A program made the position numbers and the translations under genes. A stretch of 64,000 bases of DNA from Sphingobium fluviale (lineage in GTDB: Bacteria > Pseudomonadota > Alphaproteobacteria > Sphingomonadales > Sphingomonadaceae), in the NCBI RefSeq assembly GCF_004122115.1, contig NZ_SBKP01000005.1, positions 62,001 through 126,000 of the forward strand, read 5' to 3'. A model generated the notes under the pieces. It did not search any database. It was not told where the DNA came from and worked only from the letters and a program-made list of their open reading frames with translations. This document shows, piece after piece, positions 39,629 through 47,786 of this stretch. The stretch's first letter is position 1; every line of letters begins with the position of its first letter.

Positions 39629-40419
39629 AAAAGCTGATTGTACCCATCATCATCGGGCTGGTGATGTTCGGCGCGGCGTTTGGCGGGGCGTTCTATTTCT
39701 TTCGGTCTGACAAGGCCCGGCAGGAAGCCGCGATCAAATCCGTCACCGCAACGGTGCTGGAGGCTTTGCAAAAGCAGGGCAAGGCTGTGGTCTATACCGG
39801 GCGGGTGGTAGCGGTGGCCGCGCCCGATGCAGCAGAGGCGCCTGAGCCTGCCACGCCAAAGACAGAAGCAGCACCCCACGCGCCTGACGCCGCAGCTACG
39901 CATAAGGACACCCCGCACAAGGAGGTGGCCGCGCCCCACACGCCTGCGCCCGCTGCGGCCCATGCCGATGAGGAGGCCGAGGGCGCGCACTCTGCCCCTG
40001 CGGCCGGGCCGGGCGGGAAATATGCCATCGTCCCCGCCACGGTCCGCTATGAGCTGGATTTCAAGGCGTTGCGCAACAAGGATGTAGTCTGGGATGAGGA
40101 AGCGCAGGCGCTTAAGGTAATGCTCCCCGCGCTGACCATCGCCGAGCCGGAGATAGACGCTGCGAATATCCGCCAGATCGGCGGGGCTGCGCCAGAGGAC
40201 GCCGTGCGTCGTGGCGCGCTCGGTTCGCTGCTCGAACAAGCGCGGGAAGACTCGGCACTGGGCCAGGCGCGTGAGACGGCGCGGCAAATGGTGGAACGCG
40301 CCTTCGCGATGCCTCTGCTGGTCGAGGGCGTCAAGAAAGCAAAAGTCGTCGTCCGCTTTGCCGATGAGCCAGCCGATGAAGACGAGGAAGAGGGCGGCGG
40401 TGCCCCAGGCGGTCACTGA
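39625..40419 (+). CDS. Single-pass membrane protein, probably DUF4230
   Basis: The 264-residue protein starts with a membrane helix (KLIVPIIIGLVMFGAAFGGAFYFF, here quoted in part as IVPIIIGLVMFGAAFGGAF), followed by an alanine/proline/histidine-rich low-complexity region (residues about 60-135). A compact domain then follows: YAIVPATVRYELDFKALRNK, LKVMLPALTIAEPEIDAANI and a helical ARETARQMVERAFAMPLLVE. The pattern of the last domain fits DUF4230, whose function is unknown. It starts in the ATGA of the MBL gene and its end overlaps the convergent ferritin-like gene by 7 bases. Confidence 0.65.
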   Translation: MKKLIVPIIIGLVMFGAAFGGAFYFFRSDKARQEAAIKSVTATVLEALQKQGKAVVYTGRVVAVAAPDAAEAPEPATPKTEAAPHAPDAAATHKDTPHKEVAAPHTPAPAAAHADEEAEGAHSAPAAGPGGKYAIVPATVRYELDFKALRNKDVVWDEEAQALKVMLPALTIAEPEIDAANIRQIGGAAPEDAVRRGALGSLLEQAREDSALGQARETARQMVERAFAMPLLVEGVKKAKVVVRFADEPADEDEEEGGGAPGGH

Positions 40420-41120
40420 AGCGCGAATGCTTGGCTGGCTGGTTGCCCCTTTAATGGTATCGAATCATGCTCATGCTGCCAGTCCGTCCGGCGTTTCAGC
40501 CACGGATTGAGGAACAGCAGCGGCAGTTTCCACAGGATCAGGCTTTTGTGCACAAACGCATCGGCCAGCCGCTCGCCCAGCGTTGGCTGCCAGCCACCAT
40601 GTGCCCTCAGCCACGCGTCATAGGGCATCCAGTGGCTCGGCTCATCGCGCTCCACTACCTTGAAAAGCTGATAGAGCGCGCGCTCGCGCCGGATCACGCC
40701 CATGTTGAGCAGCTTGTCCACCTGCCACATGCCGCGCTTTTCGGTGAGGATGATGACGCGGCACAGCCGGTTGAACATGGCCTCGCTCGCCACCACTGCG
40801 TCGGTATCCAGCGCATCGATGTCGCAGCCGAAGGTCAGGCGGATCATCTTGTCGATATGCGCGCAGGTCTTGTCCGCCGCGTAGGGCATATAGCCCAGAT
40901 GCTCGAAATAGCGGCGGAACATATGATAATGCTTTTCCTCGTCCGCCCGGTGCTTTTCCACGGCGGCGATGAACGCGGTGGCCTCAGGGTGGCGGCGGCG
41001 CACGGCTTCTAAAACGCGATCAAGACTGGAATATCCGCGATGCTCGTTGAAAATATAGATAGACCCCAATATGTCGAGGTAGCGGCGGCGTAAGGCTGCA
41101 ATCATACAGAATACTCTCAT
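40413..41120 (-). CDS. Ferritin-like diiron-fold protein of unknown substrate
   Basis: The 235-residue protein is mostly helical and carries spaced carboxylate and histidine residues that fit a four-helix-bundle diiron site: E26 in FNEHRGY, E61-H64 in DEEKHYHMF, E113 in SEAMFNRL, and E160-H163 in RDEPSHWMPY. The two ExxH pairs are the classic second and fourth helix ligands. The C-terminus (SLILWKLPLLFLNPWLKR) is hydrophobic and could be a membrane-facing helix. An alternative start is Met6. It is divergent from nadA. The predicted role is oxidative chemistry, but the substrate is unknown. Confidence 0.7.
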   Translation of the reverse strand: MRVFCMIAALRRRYLDILGSIYIFNEHRGYSSLDRVLEAVRRRHPEATAFIAAVEKHRADEEKHYHMFRRYFEHLGYMPYAADKTCAHIDKMIRLTFGCDIDALDTDAVVASEAMFNRLCRVIILTEKRGMWQVDKLLNMGVIRRERALYQLFKVVERDEPSHWMPYDAWLRAHGGWQPTLGERLADAFVHKSLILWKLPLLFLNPWLKRRTDWQHEHDSIPLKGQPASQAFALQ

Positions 41121-41179
41121 GCGGTGCGGATGGCGTCAAACATATTGAGCCAGCTGCAAACACGGAAGGATCATCATAA

Positions 41180-42169
41180 ATGACGGCGCAACCCGTTGAA
41201 TCCCTTGCTGGGCTGGATCTTCTGGCCGAGATCAACCGGCTGAAGAAAGAGCGCAACGCGGTGATCCTGGCGCATTATTACCAGAAGCCGGAAATTCAGG
41301 ATCTGGCGGATTTCGTGGGCGACTCGCTGGAGCTGTCGAAAAAGGCGGCGGCGACGGACGCGGACGTGATCGTTTTTTCCGGTGTGCGCTTCATGGCGGA
41401 GACGGCGAAAATCCTCGCGCCAGACAAGATCGTGGTGCTGCCGGACATGGACGCCGGCTGTTCGCTTGAGGACAGCTGCCCGCCGGACAAGTTCGCCGCG
41501 TTTCGTGCGGAGCACCCGGATCATATCGCGCTTACCTATATCAACTGTTCGACCGAGGTGAAGGCGCTGTCCGACATCATTGTCACCAGCAGTAGCGCGG
41601 AGAAAATCCTGAGCCAGATACCGCCTGAACAGAAGATCATCTTCGGGCCGGACCGGCATCTCGGCGGATACCTCACGCGCAAGCTGGGGCGGGACATGCT
41701 GCTCTGGCCGGGCGTGTGCATCGTGCACGAGGCGTTCAGCGAGACGGAGTTGCTGAAGCTCAAGGCTCAGCACCCCACTGCGCCCGTCGCCGCGCACCCG
41801 GAATGCCCGGCCTATATCTTGGATCATGCCGATTATGTCGGGTCGACCAGCGGCATATTGGAGTTTTCCAAGACCATGCCGGGCGACACGCTGATCGTCG
41901 CGACCGAGCCGCACATCATCCACCAGATGCAAAAGGCGATGCCGGAGAAGACCTTCATCGGCGCGCCGGGCGCGGACGGCAACTGCAACTGCAATATCTG
42001 CCCCTATATGGCGCTGAATACGCTGGAGAAAATCTATCTCTGCCTGCGTGATCTGACCCCGCGGATCGAGATGGACGAGGAGCTGCGCGTGCAGGCGAAG
42101 AAGAGCCTTGACCGGATGCTGGAAATGGCGGCGGGGACGATCGGGCAGGGGGATCTGGGGGCGCGGTAG
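41180..42169 (+). CDS. nadA: NadA, quinolinate synthase
   Basis: NadA condenses iminoaspartate with dihydroxyacetone phosphate to quinolinate, using a 4Fe-4S cluster. At 329 residues it has the internal threefold motif set ([37 protein letters not shown]) and the cluster cysteine region [20 protein letters not shown] near residues 268-287. The next enzyme, nadC, is encoded 590 bases downstream, with a toxin-antitoxin pair on the opposite strand between them; nadB is not in the window. Confidence 0.96.
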   Translation: MTAQPVESLAGLDLLAEINRLKKERNAVILAHYYQKPEIQDLADFVGDSLELSKKAAATDADVIVFSGVRFMAETAKILAPDKIVVLPDMDAGCSLEDSCPPDKFAAFRAEHPDHIALTYINCSTEVKALSDIIVTSSSAEKILSQIPPEQKIIFGPDRHLGGYLTRKLGRDMLLWPGVCIVHEAFSETELLKLKAQHPTAPVAAHPECPAYILDHADYVGSTSGILEFSKTMPGDTLIVATEPHIIHQMQKAMPEKTFIGAPGADGNCNCNICPYMALNTLEKIYLCLRDLTPRIEMDEELRVQAKKSLDRMLEMAAGTIGQGDLGAR

Positions 42170-42171
42170 GC

Positions 42172-42462
42172 CTAGCTCGCAATCACCCGCTTCACCATCT
42201 CCGGCTCTGCCTCGATCACCTTGAGATAGGCGCGCACGGCGGGCGGGGGCATATAGCGCCCGATTTCATACTGGCGGATGCTGACGGCGGGGATGCCGAA
42301 CGTGCGGCCAAATTCCTCCTGGCTCAGCCCAAGCCGGTTGCGCAGCTTGCGGACGCGTCGGCCCATAAGGCCACGCTCCAGCGCGGCGACGCTGACGTCC
42401 CTGTCTTCAGAGTCATTGGGATCAGCGGGGGTCGCTATCATAGTCTCTTTGTTCACGCGCAT
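42172..42462 (-). CDS. Xre-type helix-turn-helix antitoxin of a BrnT-like pair
   Basis: The 96-residue protein has a C-terminal Cro/CI helix-turn-helix: RRVRKLRNRLGLSQEEFGRT, then FGIPAVSIRQYEIGRYMPPP near residues 59-78. The first 30 residues are acidic and probably flexible, a plausible toxin-wrapping tail. It overlaps the upstream toxin gene by 41 bases, so the two must be cotranslated from one mRNA. BrnT toxins usually pair with a ribbon-helix-helix BrnA; here an Xre-type protein occupies the slot. Its stop is 2 bases from the convergent nadA stop. Confidence 0.82.
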   Translation of the reverse strand: MRVNKETMIATPADPNDSEDRDVSVAALERGLMGRRVRKLRNRLGLSQEEFGRTFGIPAVSIRQYEIGRYMPPPAVRAYLKVIEAEPEMVKRVIAS

Positions 42463-42697
42463 TGCTCCTTCTGACTGAGATCATGCGGATGGTATCGCCA
42501 CGCCAGACATGGATCGCGGTATATAACTTGCCGTCGACTGTGCCGATTGCCTTGTAGCGTTCTTCCTCGTCGCCTATTCGGATCGTAGGCACCACGAGAT
42601 GGTCCGCATCATCAAACACCCGCCTGCCAAATGCGAGCGGTAGTTTGTGTTTGAAGAGGTTGGCTGCGTCCTTATCCGCATCAAACTCGATCTCCAT
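42422..42697 (-). CDS. BrnT-family ribonuclease toxin
   Basis: The 91-residue protein fits BrnT, a RelE-fold ribonuclease toxin: MEIEFDADKDAANLFKHKLP at the N-terminus, FDDADHLVVPTIRIGDEEER, and the C-terminal RMISVRRSNAREQRDYDSDP with the conserved ISxRxA/N arginine block. It starts 6 bases after a well-formed -10, so its mRNA is probably leaderless. The gene is followed by, and overlaps, an Xre-type antitoxin gene. Confidence 0.85.
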   Translation of the reverse strand: MEIEFDADKDAANLFKHKLPLAFGRRVFDDADHLVVPTIRIGDEEERYKAIGTVDGKLYTAIHVWRGDTIRMISVRRSNAREQRDYDSDPR

Positions 42698-42703
42698 CTA
42701 TGG

Positions 42704-42732
42704 ACTATATGTGATTCACACAGTCATTGCAA
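42704..42732 (-). promoter_or_regulatory. Promoter and operator of the BrnT/Xre pair
   Basis: On the minus strand TTGCAA (42732-42727) and TATAGT (42709-42704) are separated by exactly 17 bases. The spacer contains the perfect inverted repeat TGTGA-A-TCACA (42720-42710), well placed for the antitoxin to repress. Only six bases separate the -10 from the ATG, so transcription should begin at or within a base or two of the start codon. Confidence 0.65.
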
Positions 42733-42761
42733 TGAAAACAGAATCCGCTAGGTGAGGGGGC

Positions 42762-43622
42762 ATGACCTTCTCCCTCCCCCATTTCGATCTTCCTGCCTTC
42801 ATCGCTTCCACTCTGGCCGAAGACCTCGGCGGGCCTTTGGGCGCAGGTGGGCGGGACGTCACCAGCGAGAGCGTGATCCCGGCGGATGCGCGCTTTTCGG
42901 GCGTGATGGACAGCCGCGACGCGGTAACGGTCGCTGGCCTGCCGCTGGCCGAGGCGTTTTTCCGTGCGCTCGATCCGGCCGTCGAGATCGAGATACTGGT
43001 GGGCGAGGGGGAGCGGGTGCCGGCGGGCACGGACCTGATGCGGCTGTCGGGCAATGCGCGGGCGCTGCTGACTGCCGAGCGGTCTGCGCTGAATACCGTT
43101 CAGCACCTCACCGGCATCGCGACGATGACGCGCGCTTATGTGGACAGGATCGCGGGCACTTCAGCCACGCTGCTCGATACGCGCAAGACCATTCCGGGCC
43201 TGCGCGTGCTGGAGAAATATGCGACGCGGCAAGGCGGCGCGACTAACCACCGTATGGGCCTCTATGACGCGGCGATGATCAAGGACAATCATGTCGCGGT
43301 GGCGGGCGGCATCGGCGAGGCGGTGCGCCGCGCGGCAAGCGCCGGGATTGAGCGCATCATCGTGGAAGTCGACCGGATCGACCAGATTGAACCGGCACTG
43401 GCGGCTGGCGCGACGCATCTGCTGCTCGACAATATGGACCCGCCGACACTGCGCGGCGCGGTGACTTTGGTGGGTGGGCGCGCGCCGACTGAGGCGAGCG
43501 GCGGTGTGAAGCTGGAGACGATCCGCGCGATCGCAGAAACCGGCGTCACCTATATCAGCGTCGGGCGGCTGACGCAGAGCGCGCCTGCCGCCGACATCGG
43601 GCTGGACTTTGCGGCGGAGTAA
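42762..43622 (+). CDS. nadC: NadC, quinolinate phosphoribosyltransferase
   Basis: NadC decarboxylates and ribosylates quinolinate to nicotinate mononucleotide. The 286-residue protein shows ERSALNTVQHLTGIATMTRA near residues 107-126, DTRKTIPGLRVLEKYATRQG near residues 141-160 and VEVDRIDQIEPALAAGA, and ends with VTYISVGRLTQSAPAADIGL. It is the next step after NadA. Its ATG has a purine-rich AGGTGAGGGGG ahead of it, and the preceding bases are shared with the divergent BrnT promoter. Confidence 0.96.
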   Translation: MTFSLPHFDLPAFIASTLAEDLGGPLGAGGRDVTSESVIPADARFSGVMDSRDAVTVAGLPLAEAFFRALDPAVEIEILVGEGERVPAGTDLMRLSGNARALLTAERSALNTVQHLTGIATMTRAYVDRIAGTSATLLDTRKTIPGLRVLEKYATRQGGATNHRMGLYDAAMIKDNHVAVAGGIGEAVRRAASAGIERIIVEVDRIDQIEPALAAGATHLLLDNMDPPTLRGAVTLVGGRAPTEASGGVKLETIRAIAETGVTYISVGRLTQSAPAADIGLDFAAE

Positions 43623-44337
43623 GGCGGCGCTGGTCGTCGGCCTAGTGCTGGCGGTGGCGCCCTTGGCAGCGCACGCTCAGGCACAATCCTGCACCCTGCC
43701 GGAGCGGATCAACCCGCCGCGCGCGGGCACCACGCCCCGCCCGGATGAAGTGCGGCGCATGGAGGTGGGCGGCTATACGCTGGCGCTGAGCTGGACGCCG
43801 CAATATTGCGCCCGCGCGCCCAAGGGAGACATGCAGTGCGACCTGCGCAATGGCCGCTTCGGCTTTGTGCTGCATGGCCTGTGGCCCGATGGCGTGGCGA
43901 AGGACGGGCGCAGCGGCGGCTGGCCGCAATATTGCGCGCCTGCCGCGCCGGTGAGCCGCGCGACGATCGCCGCCAATTTCTGCATGATGCCCTCGGTACG
44001 GTTGATGCAGCATCAGTGGGCCAAGCACGGCACCTGCATGGCGCGCAGCCCGGACGCGTATTTCACCCGCGCCCGCAAAGCCTATCAGGCGCTGCGCCTG
44101 CCGGACATGGGCTATTTCGCCGCGCAATATCGCGTGACGGCCGGGCAGATCGCTGGAGCCATCGCGCGCAAGAATCCGGGGATGACGATCGACATGATCC
44201 GGGTGCAGGCGAGCGACTATGGCTTGCTGGATGAGGTGTGGATCTGCCTCGATACCGGCTTTCGTTCCACCCGTTGCGCGGCTGGAAAGGCTGGCGTTTC
44301 GCCCAATGCGCGCATCCGTGTCAGGAGCGGATATTAG
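43609..44337 (+). CDS. Secreted RNase T2
   Basis: RNase T2 enzymes cleave single-stranded RNA in the periplasm or outside the cell. The 242-residue protein has a signal peptide (RRSKAALVVGLVLAVAPLAA ending AHAQA) and both catalytic segments: CAS I GFVLHGLWPDG near residues 84-94 and CAS II MQHQWAKHGTCM near residues 134-145, each with its histidine. Eight or more cysteines suit a disulphide-bonded secreted enzyme. The start is a TTG inside the last codons of nadC, giving a 14-base overlap; a GTG at 43630 would cut into the signal peptide. Its stop is 3 bases from the convergent flavoprotein gene. Confidence 0.9.
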   Translation: MRRSKAALVVGLVLAVAPLAAHAQAQSCTLPERINPPRAGTTPRPDEVRRMEVGGYTLALSWTPQYCARAPKGDMQCDLRNGRFGFVLHGLWPDGVAKDGRSGGWPQYCAPAAPVSRATIAANFCMMPSVRLMQHQWAKHGTCMARSPDAYFTRARKAYQALRLPDMGYFAAQYRVTAGQIAGAIARKNPGMTIDMIRVQASDYGLLDEVWICLDTGFRSTRCAAGKAGVSPNARIRVRSGY

Positions 44338-44340
44338 CGG

Positions 44341-45519
44341 CTAGAGGGCCGTGCCCGCCGCGTGGCCGCTCGCCCATGCCCACTGGAAGTTATAGCCGCC
44401 GAGCCAGCCGGTAACGTCCACCGCCTCGCCAATGGTATAGAGGCCGGGCACCGCCTTTGCCATCATGCTCTGGGAAGACAGCGCGGCGGTGGAGATGCCA
44501 CCCGCCGTCACTTCCGCCTTGGCATAGCCTTCGGTGCCGCTGGGGGTGAACGGCCAGTCTGAGAGGCGCGCATGGGCGGCGCGCAGCGCCTTGTCGCTTG
44601 AGGAGCCGAGTTCGCCGCCAGTGCCGATCCGCTCCAGCAGCGCCTGAGCCAGCCTGTCGGGCAGATGCTCTGCCAGCACACGGCGCAACGGGGTGCGCGG
44701 GCGGGCGCGCTTTTCGGCTAACAGCCAGTCGGGCGGCGTGTCAGGCAGGAAATTGACCGAGATCGGCGTGCGATGCTGCCAGTAGGAGGAGATTTGCAGC
44801 ATCGCCGGGCCGGAGAGGCCGCGATGGGTGAACAGCGCCGCCTCGCGAAAGCGCACCTTGTTCCAGCGCACCTCGACGGGTGCGGAGACGCCCGATAGCT
44901 CAGTGAAGAGCGCGTCTTCGGCGCCCAGCGTGAACGGGACCAGCGCAGGCCGGGGCTGGACAATGCCGAGGCCGAAGCGGCGGGCGACGTCATAGGCAAA
45001 GCCGGTCGCGCCCATTTTGGGGATGGAGGGGCCACCTGTCGCCAGCACGAGCGCGGGGGCACTATGTTCCCGGCCGTTGATCGTGACGCGGAAGCGCCCG
45101 TCGGCATGGGCGATGTCAGCGACCGGGTGGCCGAGCGCTATCGTCACACCCGCGCCCGCACATTCGCTTGCCAGCATATCAACGATTTGGCGCGCAGAGC
45201 CGTCGCAGAAGAGTTGGCCCAGCGTCTTTTCATGCCAGGCGATGCCGTGGCGTTCGACCAGGGCAATGAAATCCTGCGGAGTATAGCGTCCCAGTGCGGA
45301 CTTTGCGAAATGCGGGTTGGCGGAGAGATAGCGGTCCGGCGCGGTGTGAATGTTGGTGAAGTTGCAGCGCCCACCGCCCGAAATCAGGATTTTCTTGCCC
45401 GGCGCATCGGCATGATCGACCAGCAGGATGCGCTTGCCGCGAGCGCCAGCCGTCATCGCGCACATCATCCCCGCCGCACCCGCGCCGAGGATGATGGCAT
45501 CGTAATCGGGATCAGTCAC
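44341..45519 (-). CDS. HI0933-type flavoprotein, NAD(P)/FAD-dependent oxidoreductase
   Basis: The 392-residue protein has the dinucleotide-binding AIILGAGAAGMMCAMTAGARG near residues 9-28 (quoted in part), followed by VDHADAPGKKILISGGGRCN with the family-typical GKKxxxSGGGRCNxTN block, and the C-terminal WLGGYNFQWAWASGHAAG with the second FAD contact. The HI0933/YhiN family has no settled reaction. It is the last gene of a five-gene minus-strand run, joined to the preceding FAD gene by ATGA. Confidence 0.9.
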   Translation of the reverse strand: MTDPDYDAIILGAGAAGMMCAMTAGARGKRILLVDHADAPGKKILISGGGRCNFTNIHTAPDRYLSANPHFAKSALGRYTPQDFIALVERHGIAWHEKTLGQLFCDGSARQIVDMLASECAGAGVTIALGHPVADIAHADGRFRVTINGREHSAPALVLATGGPSIPKMGATGFAYDVARRFGLGIVQPRPALVPFTLGAEDALFTELSGVSAPVEVRWNKVRFREAALFTHRGLSGPAMLQISSYWQHRTPISVNFLPDTPPDWLLAEKRARPRTPLRRVLAEHLPDRLAQALLERIGTGGELGSSSDKALRAAHARLSDWPFTPSGTEGYAKAEVTAGGISTAALSSQSMMAKAVPGLYTIGEAVDVTGWLGGYNFQWAWASGHAAGTAL

Positions 45520-47144
45520 GCGGCCATCATGCTGGCTGCGACCGCCTCGGCCACCTTGATCCCGTCGATCGCGGCGGAGAGGATGCCGCCGGCATAGCCC
45601 GCGCCTTCGCCCGCCGGGAACAGCCGTTCGGCGTTGAGGCTCTGGAAATCCTTGCCGCGCGTGATCCGCACGGGCGAAGAGGTGCGTGTTTCGACGCCGG
45701 TCATCACCGCGTCCGGGTGGTCATAGCGCGCGATCTGGCGGCCAAAGACGGGCAGCGCCTCGCGCATCGCCTCCACCGCGAAGGCGGGCAGGCAGCGGGA
45801 AAGATCCGTCATTGTCACGCCGGGCTTGTAGGAGGGGGTGACTTCGCCCAGCGCGGTGGAGGGGCGCTGGTTCAGGAAATCGCCCACGCGCTGCCCCGGT
45901 GCGGAATAGGTGCCGCCGCCTGCTTCAAAGGCAAGCGACTCCCAGTGCCGCTGAAACGCGATCCCCGCGAGCGGCCCATCGGGATAATCCCGCGCAGGGT
46001 CTATGCCCACCACCAGCCCGGAATTGGCGTTGAACTCCGCGCGGCTATACTGGCTCATGCCGTTGGTGACGACGCGGCCTTCCTCGGATGTGGCCGCCAC
46101 CACCCGCCCACCGGGGCACATGCAAAAGCTGTAAACCGTGCGGCCATTCGCGCAGTGGTGGGAGAGGCTATAGGCCGCAGCCCCCAGATCCGGATGGCCT
46201 GCGCAATTGCCGAAGCGCGCTGTGTCGATCCAGCTTTGTGGATGCTCGATGCGCACGCCGATGGAGAAGGGCTTGGCCTCGATATGGACGCCGCGCGCGT
46301 GCAGCATCTCGAAGGTGGGGCGCGCACTGTGGCCCACGGCGAGGACGACATGATCGGCCTCGATGAAGCTGCCGTCCGCCAGATGCAGCCCGCGCAGGCG
46401 TTTGCGGCCATCGGGCAGGGGATCGAGCGCGAGATCGTCCACCCGCGTCTGCCAGCGATATTCTCCGCCCAGTTCCTCGATCGTGCGGCGCATGCTCTCG
46501 ACCATCGTCACGAGGCGGAAGGTGCCGATATGGGGGTGCGCCTCCCAGAGGATGTCATCCGGCGCGCCTGCCTTGACGAACTCCTCCAGCACCTTGCGAC
46601 CGAGGAAGCGCGGATCCTTGACGCGGCAGTAGAGCTTGCCGTCGGAGAAGGTGCCCGCGCCGCCCTCGCCAAATTGCACATTGCTGTCGGGGTTCAGCTC
46701 TGCGCGGCGCCATAGGCCCCAAGTGTCCTTGGTGCGTTCGCGCACCACCTTGCCGCGATCGAGGATGATCGGGCGGAAGCCCATCTGCGCAAGGATCAGC
46801 CCGGCGAACAGGCCGCATGGCCCGGCGCCGATGACGACCGGGCGCAGGGCGTTCCACCCCTCTGGCGCACGGGTGGGGAAGGTATAGGCCATATCGGGCG
46901 TGGGGCGCACATCCTTGTCACCCGCCAGCCGCGCCAGCAGCTCTGCCTCTGTCTGTGCGTCCAGTTCGATGTCGAGCGTATAAACGAGCAGGATCGCGGT
47001 GCGCTTGCGCGCATCGTTGCCGCGCTTGAAAACCTTGAACCCGCGCAATGCCTCTCGCGCGATGCCGAGGCGCGCGCAGATCGCGGGTGCCAGCGCATCA
47101 GGCGCGTGATCAAGGGGCAGGGACAGGCCGGAAAGACGGATCAT
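45516..47144 (-). CDS. FAD-dependent dehydrogenase (COG2509 type)
   Basis: The 542-residue protein has an N-terminal domain of about 90 residues (RLSGLSLPLDHAPDALAPAI), then the FAD motif PVVIGAGPCGLFAGLILAQM near residues 101-120, and FGEGGAGTFSDGKLYCRVKD near residues 158-177, which is characteristic of this uncharacterised dehydrogenase family. The end reads ERLFPAGEGAGYAGGILSAA. It starts in a TGATG overlap with a 59-codon gene. Function unproven. Confidence 0.9.
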   Translation of the reverse strand: MIRLSGLSLPLDHAPDALAPAICARLGIAREALRGFKVFKRGNDARKRTAILLVYTLDIELDAQTEAELLARLAGDKDVRPTPDMAYTFPTRAPEGWNALRPVVIGAGPCGLFAGLILAQMGFRPIILDRGKVVRERTKDTWGLWRRAELNPDSNVQFGEGGAGTFSDGKLYCRVKDPRFLGRKVLEEFVKAGAPDDILWEAHPHIGTFRLVTMVESMRRTIEELGGEYRWQTRVDDLALDPLPDGRKRLRGLHLADGSFIEADHVVLAVGHSARPTFEMLHARGVHIEAKPFSIGVRIEHPQSWIDTARFGNCAGHPDLGAAAYSLSHHCANGRTVYSFCMCPGGRVVAATSEEGRVVTNGMSQYSRAEFNANSGLVVGIDPARDYPDGPLAGIAFQRHWESLAFEAGGGTYSAPGQRVGDFLNQRPSTALGEVTPSYKPGVTMTDLSRCLPAFAVEAMREALPVFGRQIARYDHPDAVMTGVETRTSSPVRITRGKDFQSLNAERLFPAGEGAGYAGGILSAAIDGIKVAEAVAASMMAA

Positions 47145-47323
47145 CAGCGCAGCTTTGCGATTGTCAGCCCATCGGTGCGCGCGCGTTCCTTCACCGACTC
47201 CTCGCTGCGGGTCAGCGCCTTGGCAATGGCTTTCAAGGCCATGCCCTTTTTCGCCAGCGTATGCAGCTTCTGGATCTCGGCAGAGGTCCAGGGCTGGCGA
47301 TGTCGTTCGAACTTTTCGGCCAT
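47144..47323 (-). CDS. 59-residue Myb/SANT-like helix-turn-helix protein
   Basis: From the ATG at 47323 the product is basic and helical: HRQPWTSAEIQKLHTLAKKG, then MALKAIAKALTRSEESVKER and ARTDGLTIAKLR. The W-x3-E-x2-L-x6-G and IAxAL-R-S-V-K pattern matches small SANT/Myb-like DNA-binding proteins of Alphaproteobacteria. It sits between a UPF0178 gene and a flavoprotein gene and overlaps the latter's start by TGATG. A longer frame exists upstream but reads antisense-like sequence of UPF0178. Confidence 0.75.
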   Translation of the reverse strand: MAEKFERHRQPWTSAEIQKLHTLAKKGMALKAIAKALTRSEESVKERARTDGLTIAKLR

Positions 47324-47333
47324 GAACGGCGCT

Positions 47334-47783
47334 CTAGCCGATCCGCCGCAGTCGCACCAGCGCCTCATCGAGCGCGGAGAGGAAGCGCGAGCGGTCGGTC
47401 TTGCTGAACGGGGCGGGGCCGCCGACGATATCTCCACCAGCGCGCAGATCGGCCATGATCGCCCGCGTCGCGATTGCGCCGCCGATGGATGATGTCGTGA
47501 ACGGCTTGCCATTGGGCGCCAGCACCCTTGCGCCTGCCTTCAGGCACCTGTCGGCCAGCAATATGTCTGCTGTGATGCAGACAGAGCGCGCGTCCGCCCG
47601 TTCGGCAATCCAGTCGTCCGCCGCGTCGAACCCGTCTGATACCACCACGCGCTCGATAAGCGGGTGGGCGGGAATACGGATCGGGCTGTTGCTGACGATA
47701 GTGACGCGCACCTCATGCCGGAAGGCGACCTTGTAGATCTCCTCCTTGACCGGGCAGGCATCGGCATCGACGAGGATATGCAT
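47334..47783 (-). CDS. YaiI/UPF0178 (DUF188) family protein
   Basis: The 149-residue protein has the family's N-terminal LVDADACPVKEEIYKVAFRH near residues 4-23, with conserved aspartates, followed by FDAADDWIAERADARSVCIT and DILLADRCLKAGARVLAPNG. This PIN-like fold suggests a nuclease, but activity has not been established. It begins 3 bases after the DEAD-box helicase stop. Confidence 0.9.
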   Translation of the reverse strand: MHILVDADACPVKEEIYKVAFRHEVRVTIVSNSPIRIPAHPLIERVVVSDGFDAADDWIAERADARSVCITADILLADRCLKAGARVLAPNGKPFTTSSIGGAIATRAIMADLRAGGDIVGGPAPFSKTDRSRFLSALDEALVRLRRIG

Positions 47784-47786
47784 GGC

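Noticed and set aside
47324..47512. N-terminal extension of the 59-residue Myb/SANT-like protein
   Set aside because: The extra 63 codons are antisense-like, Ser/Arg rich and lie over the UPF0178 gene; the ATG at 47323 begins the coherent helical protein.
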